DNA of 64,000 bases, from positions 124,001 through 188,000 of the forward strand of contig CATOSK010000004.1 in the NCBI GenBank assembly GCA_951812535.1, in the 5' to 3' direction. The stretch's first letter is position 1. Each line of letters opens with the position of its first letter. A model generated the notes under the pieces. It worked only from the letters and a program-made list of their open reading frames with translations. It searched no databases and was not told the origin of the DNA. The translations under genes and the position numbers were made by a program. Below, piece after piece: positions 38,965 to 47,601 of the stretch. This stretch comes from an uncultured Dehalococcoidia bacterium (lineage in GTDB: Bacteria > Chloroflexota > Dehalococcoidia > Lucifugimonadales > UBA3495).

Positions 38965-40767
38965 ATGACCCAAAGGGTGGAATGGGGCGGCGTTTCCCCT
39001 TCTCCTGGCAGCCGCATCAATTGGCTGCCGTGGGGCGCGGAAGCCTTCGCGCTGGCCCAGGAAGAGGGAAAGCCGGTCCTGCTTTCCATCGGCGCGGTCT
39101 GGTGTTACTGGTGTCGCGTCATGGACGAAGACACCTACACTGATCCGGACGTGGCGGCTTTCGTCAGCGAGCATTTCGTGGCGGTGAAGGCGGACAACGA
39201 CCACCGGCCGGACATCAACTCCCGATACAATGTCGGGGGATGGCCTTCCACGGTGTTCCTGACAGGCCACGGCGGATACGTGGCGGGCGCCACCTACCTT
39301 CCGCCAAACCAGCTTCTGGCCATGCTGGACGAAGTCCGGCGGGCTTACGATTCCGGGAAGCAGGGGCTGTACGACCAGGCCAACATCCTGCTGAGGCAAC
39401 GGCGGGAGGAGGTCATCAAGGTGTCGGCGGGCGCGGAGCTTGGGCCGGAAATGGTGGACCGAATGGCCCGCCGGGTGATGGGAACGTACGACGCGCGCAA
39501 CGGCGGGTTCGGAGAGGCTCCCAAGTTTCCGGGTGTGCCAGTCCTGGAATTTCTGCTTCATCTGTATCGGACGACGCAGGAGGATTTCTACCGCGCCGCG
39601 CTGGTCAAAACCCTGGACGCGATGCTTGGCGGGGAGTTGGCGGACCGGGTGGACGGGGGGTTCTTCCGCTACTGCAATGATGACGACTGGAGCCAGGGAC
39701 AGCATGAGAAGATGCTGGAAGACAACATCGGGTTGGCCAGGGTGTTCCTAGAGGCCCATCTCCTGCTGGACAACCCCGACTATGGAAAAGCCGCCAACGA
39801 CACGCTGGACTACTTGCTGGGCCAGCTGTATGACCCAGCAACGGAAGGATTCAGGGGAAGCCAAGGGGCGCACTCGGAGTACTATGACCTTCCCCCGGAG
39901 GCGCGGGCCAGCGAATCTCCTCCGCCAACCGATCCGTGGTGCTACACGAGCCTGAGCGGGCAGGCGGCGTCACTGCTGATGGCGGCGGCGTGGGGGTTGG
40001 GGCGAGAGGAACTCCTGGAAACTGGGGAACGAGTGCTGGATAGGCTGTGGGACATGGCAGCGGCAAGGAATCTGCCCCACGCTTTTTCGGCCGAGGGGGC
40101 CGTGCCATCTTCAGGGGGGCAACTGTTGACGGACTGGGCACATTTGCTGAACGGATTGGCGGACGCTGCCAATCTCTCCGGCGGGGCAAGCGAAGCATAC
40201 CTGGAACGAGCGCGGGAAGCGGCCACGAAGATGTTGGACGGTTTTTATGACCACGCCCACGGCGGGTTCTACGACATAGAACAGACCGAAGAACCCCTGG
40301 GGTACCTGGCCTTGCGGGAGAAGCCGCTGCCGGAAAACGTGGCTGCGGTGCAGGGCCTAATGAAGCTGCACCACTCCACCGGCGACCCGGACTGCCTAGA
40401 GGCGGCGCGACGGACACTCAGCGCCTTCGCAGAGGTGAACCGGGCCTACGGGGAACATGCCGCGGGTTACGCGCTGGCCGTTGAACGTTTCCTGAGCAAT
40501 CCGGTGGAGATCACGATTGAAGGGAGACCGGGGTATGACGGAACCGGGGCCATGATGCGGGCCACGGCAGGGTTGACTCATCCCAATCCGGTGGTGAAGC
40601 TGGTGAGGCGAGGGGACGGCTCCCCGGCCCAAGCCCACGTTTGCCTGGATACGGTCTGCTGGCCGCCGGTGGAGGCACCGGCAGAGCTGGCCCCCCTGGT
40701 GGCGGAAGCCCTGTCGCCACAGCAAAGTCCCTTCGCGGATATTTTCCAACAGTTCGGCGGCATCTGA
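38965..40767 (+). CDS. Thioredoxin-fold / six-hairpin protein (YyaL, SSP411-like)
   Basis: A 600-residue protein of the YyaL/SPATA20 family. The N-terminal 150 residues are a thioredoxin-like domain (INWLPWGAEAFALAQEEGKPVLLSIG, then the Trp-Cys-Tyr-Trp-Cys motif in place of the family's usual ACHWCHVM, and GGWPSTVFL). The rest is an alpha/alpha six-hairpin toroid like glycosidases (for example GGFGEAPKFPGVPVLEFLL, DGGFFRYCNDDDW, KMLEDNIGLARVFLEA). The biochemical role of this family is not settled. The start at 38965 lacks a clear binding site; the frame is open further upstream, but the conserved part begins here. Same strand as aspS, 74 bases upstream. Confidence 0.88.
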   Translation: MTQRVEWGGVSPSPGSRINWLPWGAEAFALAQEEGKPVLLSIGAVWCYWCRVMDEDTYTDPDVAAFVSEHFVAVKADNDHRPDINSRYNVGGWPSTVFLTGHGGYVAGATYLPPNQLLAMLDEVRRAYDSGKQGLYDQANILLRQRREEVIKVSAGAELGPEMVDRMARRVMGTYDARNGGFGEAPKFPGVPVLEFLLHLYRTTQEDFYRAALVKTLDAMLGGELADRVDGGFFRYCNDDDWSQGQHEKMLEDNIGLARVFLEAHLLLDNPDYGKAANDTLDYLLGQLYDPATEGFRGSQGAHSEYYDLPPEARASESPPPTDPWCYTSLSGQAASLLMAAAWGLGREELLETGERVLDRLWDMAAARNLPHAFSAEGAVPSSGGQLLTDWAHLLNGLADAANLSGGASEAYLERAREAATKMLDGFYDHAHGGFYDIEQTEEPLGYLALREKPLPENVAAVQGLMKLHHSTGDPDCLEAARRTLSAFAEVNRAYGEHAAGYALAVERFLSNPVEITIEGRPGYDGTGAMMRATAGLTHPNPVVKLVRRGDGSPAQAHVCLDTVCWPPVEAPAELAPLVAEALSPQQSPFADIFQQFGGI

Positions 40768-40841
40768 GCCGCCGATGAATCAAGCCGGCTCCTGGCCGTT
40801 CTGGCGGGAGCTGAACCCCGATCTGGCTGACTCACACCCCG

Positions 40842-42704
40842 ATGGAGCGCAAAATCCTGATACGCACAAACTGCGGCGAGCTTAGCGAAGAAAATATCGA
40901 ATCCCAGGTCACACTGTACGGGTGGGTGGCCCGCCGCCGGGACCACGGCGGCGTTATTTTCGTAGACCTGCGGGACCGGTCAGGGATAGCGCAGGTGGTG
41001 TTCAACCCTGAAGTGTCCCCGGGCGCCTATGACGTTGCCGACCAACTTCGGTCGGAGTGGGTCATCAAAGTGCATGGGACGGTCCTGAAACGCCCGGAGG
41101 GGTCGGAGAATCCGTCCATGCGCACCGGCACGGTGGAGGTGATGGTTGAGGACGTCGAGGTCTTGAACTCATCACTGACGCCTCCCTTCTACATCACGGA
41201 CGACGTTTCCGCCGACGAAGGGCTGCGGTTGAAGTACCGATACCTGGACCTGCGGCGGCCGGTGATGCAGGAGAACCTGCTGCTGAGGCACCGGGTGGTG
41301 AAGTACATCCGGGATTTCCTCAGCGACCGTGGGTTCCTGGAGGTGGAGACCCCGATCCTGATCAAGAGCACGCCGGAAGGGGCCCGGGACTTCCTGGTGC
41401 CAAGCCGTTTGCAAAAGGGAAGTTTTTACGCGCTCCCGCAGTCGCCGCAACAATTGAAGCAGCTGCTAATGGTGGCCGGGGTGGAGAAGTATTTCCAGAT
41501 TGCCCGCTGCTTCAGGGATGAGGACCTGCGGGCGGACCGGCAGCCGGAGTTCACCCAGCTGGACCTGGAGATGAGCTTCGTCGAGCAGGAGGACATCCTC
41601 TCCCTAACCGAAGAGCTCTACACGGGGATGGTGCAGGCGGTTGCGCCCCACAAGAAGCTGCAAACCCCCTTCCAACGGCTGACCTACGATGAGGCGATGG
41701 GTTGCTACGGGAGCGACAAGCCGGACCTGCGGTTCGGGCTGGAGATGACAGATATCACCGACCTGGCCAGGGAGACAGAGTTCCGGGTTTTTCTGAACAC
41801 CGCGGCGCAGGGGGGCATCATCAAAGGGATGGTGGTCCCGGGGCTGGCGGAACAGACGGGTTCGGACATGCGGCGGTTGGAGGAGACGGCCAAGGGATTC
41901 GGGGCGGCGGGGATGAGCCACATCCGCCTGAGAGGCGATGGGCCGCTGGAGGGCCTGGGCGAAGAATCCGCCCTTCTGTCCCCCGGGCTGCGAATGCCGG
42001 TGGAGTGGACCCGTGGGGTCGCGGAACGGATGGGGGCAAACCGGGGGGACTTGGTCCTGCTGATGGCTGGGCAGCCAAGACGGGTGAACCAGTGGCTGGA
42101 CGCCATGCGGAACCACCTGGGACAATCCTTGGAACTGGCGGACCCGGATACGTTAGCCTTTGCGTTCGTTACGGGCTTCCCGCTGTTTGAATGGGACGGT
42201 GATGCCAACCGCTGGGACTCGTCGCACCACCCGTTCACCGCGCCGGCGCCGGGGAAGGAGGGCCTCCTGGACTCGGAGGAGCTGGGAGGGATTGAATCGC
42301 AGGCGTATGACCTGGTGTGCAACGGGTCGGAGCTGGCCAGCGGCAGCATCCGCATTCACCGGCGGGAACTGCAGGAGAAGGTGTTCCGAGCGCTGGGGCA
42401 CAAGCCAGAGGACGTGGAGGAGCGGTTCGGGCATATCCTGGAGGCTTTCGAGTACGGGGCGCCGCCGCACGGAGGGATCGCGCCGGGGATTGACCGATTC
42501 GTTGCGATCCTGACGGGGGCCGAGTCCATCCGTGACGTGATCGCCTTTCCCAAGACCCAGAGCGGGTCGGACCTGCTGTTCGGCGCCCCAGCGTCGGTAG
42601 ATGCAACGCAACTGCGGGATCTGGCCCTGCGGCTGGCCGAGTATCCGATCCACTTTCACGAGGGGGAAGACCCGATGCCGCGGAGGCCCGGGGCGTCCAC
42701 CTGA
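40842..42704 (+). CDS. aspS: Aspartyl-tRNA synthetase
   Basis: A 620-residue class IIb synthetase that charges tRNA-Asp. Domains in order: an N-terminal OB-fold anticodon-binding domain ([26 protein letters not shown]), the class II core with motif 1 and motif 2 ([23 protein letters not shown]), the bacterial GAD insertion (residues about 290-420, [23 protein letters not shown]), and motif 3 ([15 protein letters not shown]). Length is normal for the bacterial type. No GatCAB gene is nearby, so whether it also charges tRNA-Asn is not shown. The ATG at 40842 has no strong binding site. Confidence 0.98.
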   Translation: MERKILIRTNCGELSEENIESQVTLYGWVARRRDHGGVIFVDLRDRSGIAQVVFNPEVSPGAYDVADQLRSEWVIKVHGTVLKRPEGSENPSMRTGTVEVMVEDVEVLNSSLTPPFYITDDVSADEGLRLKYRYLDLRRPVMQENLLLRHRVVKYIRDFLSDRGFLEVETPILIKSTPEGARDFLVPSRLQKGSFYALPQSPQQLKQLLMVAGVEKYFQIARCFRDEDLRADRQPEFTQLDLEMSFVEQEDILSLTEELYTGMVQAVAPHKKLQTPFQRLTYDEAMGCYGSDKPDLRFGLEMTDITDLARETEFRVFLNTAAQGGIIKGMVVPGLAEQTGSDMRRLEETAKGFGAAGMSHIRLRGDGPLEGLGEESALLSPGLRMPVEWTRGVAERMGANRGDLVLLMAGQPRRVNQWLDAMRNHLGQSLELADPDTLAFAFVTGFPLFEWDGDANRWDSSHHPFTAPAPGKEGLLDSEELGGIESQAYDLVCNGSELASGSIRIHRRELQEKVFRALGHKPEDVEERFGHILEAFEYGAPPHGGIAPGIDRFVAILTGAESIRDVIAFPKTQSGSDLLFGAPASVDATQLRDLALRLAEYPIHFHEGEDPMPRRPGAST

Positions 42705-42713
42705 ATCTAAAAT

Positions 42714-42757
42714 TGACCACGCAGCTGACCACGCAGCGTGAATCACTGACCACGCAG
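42714..42757 (+). repeat. Three copies of TGACCACGCAG before the aminotransferase gene
   Basis: Perfect 11-mers at 42714-42724, 42726-42736 and 42747-42757. The third runs into the GCAGGAGG binding site of the next gene. The spacing (12 and 21 bases) is close to one and two helical turns. Could be an operator or a slippage product. Confidence 0.7.
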
Positions 42758-42769
42758 GAGGAAGTGAAT

Positions 42770-43963
42770 ATGACCAGCCCCAGCGGGTTCAATTACGACA
42801 GTTTTTTCTCCGCCCATGCGCCGGTGAGCAACCGAGGGGGCAACCGGAACGCCAGATATGATTTCGCCGTGGCGTACCCCGACCCGGAGACGCTGCCCCT
42901 GGACGGACTGGTGGACGCGCTGAAGACGGCACTGGACAGGGAGGGGAGGGATCTGGCGTACTATCCGGTTCCCGCCGGCCTGCCATCCCTGCGGCAACTG
43001 GTGGCGGATAAGCTACAGCGGGACCGGAACATGACGGTCAACGTTGACGACATCGTCCTCACATCGGGTTCCGGTGAAGGCATTTCCATGATTATCCAGG
43101 CGCTGACGGACCCGGGGGACGTGGTGCTAACCGAGGAGTTCGTCTACCTAGGCACGCTGCGGCAGATACGGCTGTTCGGAGGAGACGTCAGGGGGGTGCG
43201 CTGCGATGACCAGGGGATCATCCCGGAGTCGCTGGAAGAAATCATCCGGGCAGCGGAAGGGGAAGGGAAGCGGGTGAAGTACCTTTACACCATCCCTGCC
43301 TTCCAGAATCCGATGGGCTGGACGATGAGCCTGGAGCGGCGGCGGCGGGTGCTGGACATTTGCCGGGAACGGGGAGTGCCCATCCTGGAAGACGATTGCT
43401 ACGTGGACCTGCGGTTCGAGGGCGAGGACGTGACATCCTTCCACTCAATGGACGACAACGGGCAGGTGCTCTACGTAGGTTCCTTCTCCAAAATCGTAGC
43501 CCCGGGGATGCGGCTGGGCTACATGGTGGCCCCGCAGGAGGTGCGGCAGCGGGCGATGAGCTTCAAAGGCGGCGGCGGGGTAAACCAGTTCGCGGCGCTG
43601 GCGGTGGAGGAATACCTGCGAAACAATATGTACGACCATATAAACGAGCAGAACGATGCGCTGCGGGCCAAGCGGGATGCAATGCTGGCCTCGCTGGGGG
43701 AAAACTTCGGGGATGCGGCCAAGTGGGTGAAGCCGGAAGGTGGGCTGTACGTCTGGCTGGAGATGCCGGAAGGAACCGACCTGGCATCGCTCCAGGAACA
43801 GTCCTTTGAGGAGGGCGTGGGCTACTACAACGGGGCCATGTTCTCGCCGGAGGGGCGGGGGGCCAACTGCGCGCGGCTCTGCTACGGTCATCCTTCGCCC
43901 CAGACCAACTACGACGGGGTGGCGGAGCTGGCCCGAATTTTCGAGCGGCACGGGGTCCTATAG
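42770..43963 (+). CDS. PLP-dependent aminotransferase, class I/II (2-aminoadipate/MocR-like type)
   Basis: A 397-residue fold-type I aminotransferase without a GntR domain. It has LAYYPVPAGLPSLRQLVADKL (the family's Y..GLPxLR), LTSGSGEGI, YTIPAFQNPMGWTMS (the NP motif), EDDCYVDLRFEG, and SFSKIVAPGMRLGYMV with the PLP Lys. This is the 2-aminoadipate / multi-substrate group (LysN, aromatic aminotransferase-like). The start at 42770 is set by AGGAGG 9 bases upstream; a longer frame into the TGACCACGCAG repeats is not protein-like. A strong terminator follows. The amino donor cannot be named. Confidence 0.92.
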   Translation: MTSPSGFNYDSFFSAHAPVSNRGGNRNARYDFAVAYPDPETLPLDGLVDALKTALDREGRDLAYYPVPAGLPSLRQLVADKLQRDRNMTVNVDDIVLTSGSGEGISMIIQALTDPGDVVLTEEFVYLGTLRQIRLFGGDVRGVRCDDQGIIPESLEEIIRAAEGEGKRVKYLYTIPAFQNPMGWTMSLERRRRVLDICRERGVPILEDDCYVDLRFEGEDVTSFHSMDDNGQVLYVGSFSKIVAPGMRLGYMVAPQEVRQRAMSFKGGGGVNQFAALAVEEYLRNNMYDHINEQNDALRAKRDAMLASLGENFGDAAKWVKPEGGLYVWLEMPEGTDLASLQEQSFEEGVGYYNGAMFSPEGRGANCARLCYGHPSPQTNYDGVAELARIFERHGVL

Positions 43964-44005
43964 ACAGCGCTTCTCCATACTCCCTGGAAACAGGTACGTG
44001 ATGCG

Positions 44006-44039
44006 ATTGCCCCGGGCTGAGCCCGGGGCAATGGCTTTT
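44006..44039 (+). terminator. Rho-independent terminator after the aminotransferase gene
   Basis: ATTGCCCCGGGC, TGA loop, GCCCGGGGCAAT, then GGCTTTT. A 12-bp perfect stem. Confidence 0.85.
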
Positions 44040-44209
44040 GACCGGCTAGAAGACTTCTCTATTGCCCTGCGGGGAGTCGAAATGAGCGGCCAAACAACGC
44101 ATTGACAAAGCGCGGTTGCTTGGATAGCGTGGCTTTATCAGGCTTCGCAACCAGTTCTTTGTATGCTCAGGTGTTCTGATCACTGGAATCCTTGGAATCA
44201 GGAGATACA

Positions 44210-44506
44210 GTGGAAACTTACACTCTCAAGGTCACATTGGAATTGGAAGAAGACGGGCGTTGGAGTGCCTGGCTGGCTTCCTACCCGGCTTGTGGAGCCT
44301 GGGGAGACACCAAGCAAGAAGCCCTGGAAGCACTGACCGACATGGCCACAGTGTTTTTGGAGGTCATGGAGGATGCCGGCGAGCCGGTGCGCCCTGACGG
44401 GGTAGAGAATGGAAATTCCTCGGAGCAGAGGGCCGCAGACGCCGCGGGCCACGTTAGCGGGGTTTCTGTCTATGGCGAGAGCATAAGCATCCCAGTCCAG
44501 GCATGA
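44210..44506 (+). CDS. hicB: HicB-family antitoxin
   Basis: A 98-residue HicB-type protein. It begins METYTLKVTLELEEDGRWSAWLASYPACGAWGDTKQEALEAL, the partial RNase H-like domain of HicB antitoxins, whose usual form is an EDGG..A.CP....GDT..EAL pattern. It has no evident C-terminal HTH or ribbon-helix-helix domain: the last 35 residues are Ser/Gly-rich. The start is the GTG at 44210 with AGGAG 6 bases upstream. It overlaps the HicA frame by 4 bases (ATGA). The region from about 44100 to 44800 is less GC-rich than its surroundings, which suggests acquisition by transfer. Confidence 0.85.
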   Translation: METYTLKVTLELEEDGRWSAWLASYPACGAWGDTKQEALEALTDMATVFLEVMEDAGEPVRPDGVENGNSSEQRAADAAGHVSGVSVYGESISIPVQA

Positions 44507-44760
44507 ACCTTGCTCTTGTTCAAGTATCCAAACTTCGGAATGTTCCCGTCAGGGAGATAGTCAGGGCACTGGAGCGCGATGGTTTCGCTCAGTCGTCAAA
44601 GAGCAGGAGTTCGAGCAGGGCCTACATTCATCCTGACAGGAGGAAGGTTTTCACTCATTACCTTAGGCCCAATGAAACAGTACCTCTCGGCACTTAGAAG
44701 AATATAATTGATAGTGCCCGCTGGACCGAAGCTGATGCCAAACGTCTTGGGATGATTTGA
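44503..44760 (+). pseudogene. hicA: HicA-family toxin with in-frame stop and lost active-site His
   Basis: The frame starts with KLRNVPVREIVRALERDGF, a clear HicA (YcfA) N-terminus, overlapping hicB by ATGA. HicA toxins are mRNA-cleaving interferases with a catalytic His in a G-S-H motif followed by hydrophobic-x-H-P-D. Here the place reads Ser-Ser-Ser-Arg-Ala-Tyr-Ile-His-Pro-Asp, so the G-S-H His seems replaced by Ser. Translation stops at TAG 44695-44697 after 64 residues, but the same frame continues for 20 codons (KNIIDSARWTEADAKRLGMI) to a TGA at 44758-44760, and this tail matches the usual HicA C-terminus. The gene therefore looks disrupted by one nonsense change. Very likely an inactive toxin. 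Confidence 0.8.
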
Positions 44761-44793
44761 TCCACCAGTAGACAACCCTTGATTTCAGCTTTG

Positions 44794-44827
44794 AACAATC
44801 CCCGGCTCACCGGGGATTGTTCCTTTT
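44794..44827 (+). terminator. Rho-independent terminator after the hicBA module
   Basis: AACAATCCCCGG, CTCA loop, CCGGGGATTGTT, then CCTTTT. A 12-bp stem. Confidence 0.85.
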
Positions 44828-44863
44828 AGTAGAGGGAAGCAGTGCCGCACAGTGGAAACGGTG

Positions 44864-44960
44864 GTCTGGGTCCCCTTTTGCGACTCCACCGCCGGCGCGG
44901 GGCAACTTGTCTCAACGCCGGCGACTGTCGCGCGGGGTCCGCGGTGGGGATGACGGGAGG
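44864..44960 (+). repeat. Dispersed intergenic repeat (partner at 15247-15366)
   Basis: Blocks GTCTGGGT, TTTGCGACTCCACCGCCG, CTTGTCTCAACGCCGG, and GGGGTCCGCG match 15247-15366 in order and with few changes, about 30 kb apart. The 307-base gap from 44698 to 45004 contains this repeat, the terminator and the orphan hicA tail, and no other gene. Confidence 0.6.
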
Positions 44961-45004
44961 GTCTGCGGGGAACGAAACCTCCTGAATTGCAACGCTGCCT
45001 CCCG

Positions 45005-46201
45005 CTAATCGGCGTTGCCGTCACCTGCGCCGGCCTTCTGGGGTTCGGGGACGCCCGATTGGTGGCCGTTGCGGAAGGCGAACCGTTCCACGAGGTCGCC
45101 GATGCTCTGGCGGAAACCGGAATACTCCAGCTCCCCGTAGGGCAACATGGCGGGGCCGGACCATCCCTGGGAGCGCATCTCGATGCCTTTCTGCTGGGCG
45201 AGGATACGAACGTGGTCCCAGGCCGAGTTGTCGAAGAAGTCGATGTGGGAGTCGGAGAACTTGCCCCCGGCGTTGAGGGAGAATCCAACGCAGGAGACCA
45301 GGGGGAGGCAGTACATTCCGACGACCGGCGTGTTGATGGGGACAGGCATGAGGGGCATGGTGTGGGAACCACGGGCGTCGCCCCCGATGTAGTGGGCCTT
45401 GGCGTAGGGGGAGATCAGTTCCTCCGGGGCGGGGAAAATGCCCTGGTTCCGAACTATGGCCACCGGGTCGTCCTTGCCGGTGTAGGAACCGGCGATGTTG
45501 TGCAGGCGGGTGGCAGACACAGCTGCGGCCACCTGCCCGGTGTGGCGGGACACGATGGAATCGATCCCGAAGCGTTCGTTGTCCCGCAGCAGCACCGTTA
45601 TCTTGTAGTAGTCTTCGGGGGCGTGGAGGGAGATGATGCTGTCCCCGTCGGTGTTGTCCATGTCGATGATGTTGAAAGTGAAGCCTTCGCCGATGCGGGG
45701 GAGCATCAGTCCGGCGCAATACATGGGGTCGGCGAAGCCAAGAAACATGGGGAGGTTGTAGGCACCCGGCCCGCACTTGTCGGCGGCCAGGACCATGAAG
45801 GACTCGGCAGGGCGGACAGGGTTGGTCTTGACCGGGTCGTGGTCGAATTCGATCTCCGCCACCGCGGGGCCGGCGCCTCTTATGTTGCCCGATGGAGCAT
45901 CGGCCAGGAGGTCCTGGCCCGCACCGTAAAGACCGTATTCCCGGGCAATGTCCGTTGCTTGCAGGAAGGTGTTCCAGGCGAACTGGTGGACATCGGTATC
46001 GTTCGTGCCACGGGTGTGGGACGCGATGATGGCGATGTCGTCGCCAGTGTGGTCAACAAAGGTGTCGATCAACAGGCCGTTTCTAACCGCGCCAGCAGCA
46101 GCCGCGCGGGTGGCGTCCATCATACGCTGGGAGGGTTTAGTGTGCCCTCCGATAGAGCCCACGTCGGCCTTGAGGACAGACAGAGTCATTTTGGTTGCCA
46201 T
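45005..46201 (-). CDS. fbp: Bifunctional fructose-1,6-bisphosphate aldolase/phosphatase (archaeal type)
   Basis: A 398-residue FBPA/P (class V FBPase), which makes fructose-1,6-bisphosphate from triose phosphates and then removes a phosphate, forcing gluconeogenesis. The family signature is complete: LKADVGSIGGH at the start (Asp13, His20), GDDI (Asp54, Asp55, matching Asp52/Asp53 of archaeal enzymes), YGAGQDLLADAPSGNIRGAGPAVAE, DNTDGDSI, and the C-terminal GYxGSM-like segment near LPYGELEYSGFR. Start chosen at 46201 with AGGAGG 7 bases upstream; the longer frame to 46483 is not protein-like. A promoter lies 75 bases upstream. Typical of Archaea and deep-branching bacteria. Confidence 0.93.
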   Translation of the reverse strand: MATKMTLSVLKADVGSIGGHTKPSQRMMDATRAAAAGAVRNGLLIDTFVDHTGDDIAIIASHTRGTNDTDVHQFAWNTFLQATDIAREYGLYGAGQDLLADAPSGNIRGAGPAVAEIEFDHDPVKTNPVRPAESFMVLAADKCGPGAYNLPMFLGFADPMYCAGLMLPRIGEGFTFNIIDMDNTDGDSIISLHAPEDYYKITVLLRDNERFGIDSIVSRHTGQVAAAVSATRLHNIAGSYTGKDDPVAIVRNQGIFPAPEELISPYAKAHYIGGDARGSHTMPLMPVPINTPVVGMYCLPLVSCVGFSLNAGGKFSDSHIDFFDNSAWDHVRILAQQKGIEMRSQGWSGPAMLPYGELEYSGFRQSIGDLVERFAFRNGHQSGVPEPQKAGAGDGNAD

Positions 46202-46276
46202 AGGGAGCCTCCTGGGGGTTTCGATGTTTCTATCGTTATTTCCATTGTCTTCAATCGGGGAGAATCGCTGTAACGT

Positions 46277-46305
46277 AGTATATATTGGACACGCCGTTTG
46301 CTCAA
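46277..46305 (-). promoter_or_regulatory. Promoter of the FBP aldolase/phosphatase gene
   Basis: TTGAGC (46305-46300), 17-base spacer, TATACT (46282-46277) on the minus strand, 75 bases before the ATG. Confidence 0.6.
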
Positions 46306-46404
46306 AAATCGGCAAACTGAAGCGCGATGGAACGGGGTCAAGCCGCCGGACGCTTCGGCGGGCGATTCCTAGCGCAGGAAGGTCCGGCGAGCGGCCAAAG
46401 CAAG

Positions 46405-46434
46405 TTGTCGGCGGGCGACATTTGCGTGTATAGT
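46405..46434 (+). promoter_or_regulatory. Promoter of the zinc-ribbon/TPR membrane protein gene
   Basis: TTGTCG (46405-46410), 18-base spacer, TATAGT (46429-46434), 48 bases before the ATG at 46482. Confidence 0.5.
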
Positions 46435-46481
46435 CAAGCAGTGTCAGAGCTATTTGAGCGGGAGGTTGGCGAAAAGCGGTC

Positions 46482-47552
46482 ATGTTAGCCGAATCCCCAT
46501 TGCTAACCGTTCTGGTTTACGTGTCGCTGGGGCTGGTGGTGCTGTGGACGGTCCGCCTAGCCCGGGTGAAGCGGCGCAATCCCCTGGTATGGGGCGGCAT
46601 TGCGCTGGTGTTGATCGTTGTTGCGGAAACGATGGTACCCGACGTTCCGTCTATTATCGGCATGGCTCCGATGGTTGCCCTGCTATTCTTGAAACCCGTT
46701 CCGACGGCGGCACCAGAACCAGCACCGGAAGCCGTTACCTGCCCCAAGTGCCACGCTTACCATGCGGCTGGGCATTCGTACTGCGTCAACTGCGGTTGGG
46801 AGCTGCGGCGTCCCTACGTGGATGACCCACAGGCGGGCGGGGAGACGAGGAGGAGCACGGTGGTGGAGAGTCCTCCGCGAGAGGCAACGTCAGCGGCGGG
46901 GGCCCCTCCGCCGGAAGTTTCCCCGATGGAGCAGCAATCCAGAGTAGAAGAGACGTTCCCCGGCATTGCGGATTCCGGGCCGGTGGAGGAGGCGGAGAGT
47001 CAAGGGTCGGAGGTCATTGGACAACCGGCAGGGGCGGAATTCAGCTCCGACGCAGAACACCCAGCGGAGACGGGCCTCGCGTCCGAAGGGACTGAAAGAG
47101 CCTTGGAGGGAGCAGGGGCGGACAGTGCCAGCACAGGGAGAGACCCGGCCACGGAGCCTGCGGCCGAAGTCGGGGAGCCTGCCACTGAGAGTGTTCCGAA
47201 CTGGGCTCCGCCGGAGCCGGCAGCGGGGGGAGATGTCTCCAACCCGTCCGTGACTGCCGTGCCGGTGGAGATGGAGGAACCAGCAGGCGAACAACGGTCG
47301 GGCTTTGACTCGGTGCCGACCTTCAGGCAACCGCTGACTCCGGCGTTGTTCACCGGACGGGGCGCCGAATACAGAGGCGAAGGCAGGTTCCAGGAAGCAG
47401 TGGACCAATTCACAAAGGCGATTGCCCTGGACGGCCAGTACCGGGCGGCGCTGGAGGGACGCCGGGAAGCGTATCTGCAACTAGGTCTCGACGCCAAGGC
47501 CGCGGAGGACCAGGAACTGCTGAACAGCCTGGAGGAAGACCCGCAGCCTTAA
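46482..47552 (+). CDS. Membrane protein with zinc ribbon and C-terminal TPR-like repeat
   Basis: A 356-residue protein of unknown function. The N-terminus has two or three membrane helices (residues about 6-24, 38-52 and 58-70, VLVYVSLGLVVLWTV and GGIALVLIVVAETMV). A zinc ribbon follows at residues 87-106 (CPKC, 14 residues, CVNC). Residues about 115-285 are a Glu/Ala/Ser/Pro-rich, probably disordered linker. The last 70 residues form TPR-like helices (AEYRGEGRFQEAVDQFTKAIALDGQYRAALEGRREAYLQLG, one to two repeats). The layout suggests a membrane-tethered scaffold in the cytoplasm. It converges on fabI, 49 bases away. Confidence 0.75.
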   Translation: MLAESPLLTVLVYVSLGLVVLWTVRLARVKRRNPLVWGGIALVLIVVAETMVPDVPSIIGMAPMVALLFLKPVPTAAPEPAPEAVTCPKCHAYHAAGHSYCVNCGWELRRPYVDDPQAGGETRRSTVVESPPREATSAAGAPPPEVSPMEQQSRVEETFPGIADSGPVEEAESQGSEVIGQPAGAEFSSDAEHPAETGLASEGTERALEGAGADSASTGRDPATEPAAEVGEPATESVPNWAPPEPAAGGDVSNPSVTAVPVEMEEPAGEQRSGFDSVPTFRQPLTPALFTGRGAEYRGEGRFQEAVDQFTKAIALDGQYRAALEGRREAYLQLGLDAKAAEDQELLNSLEEDPQP

Positions 47553-47601
47553 CCGAGGCGCACCGGGGCCCTTGCCTGAATCCGGCGGGGACGGCCCGGG
47601 T

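Noticed and set aside
44695-44697. Pyrrolysine or other recoding of the TAG in hicA
   Set aside because: Nothing in the window supports TAG recoding, the active-site His is also lost, and simple decay explains both.
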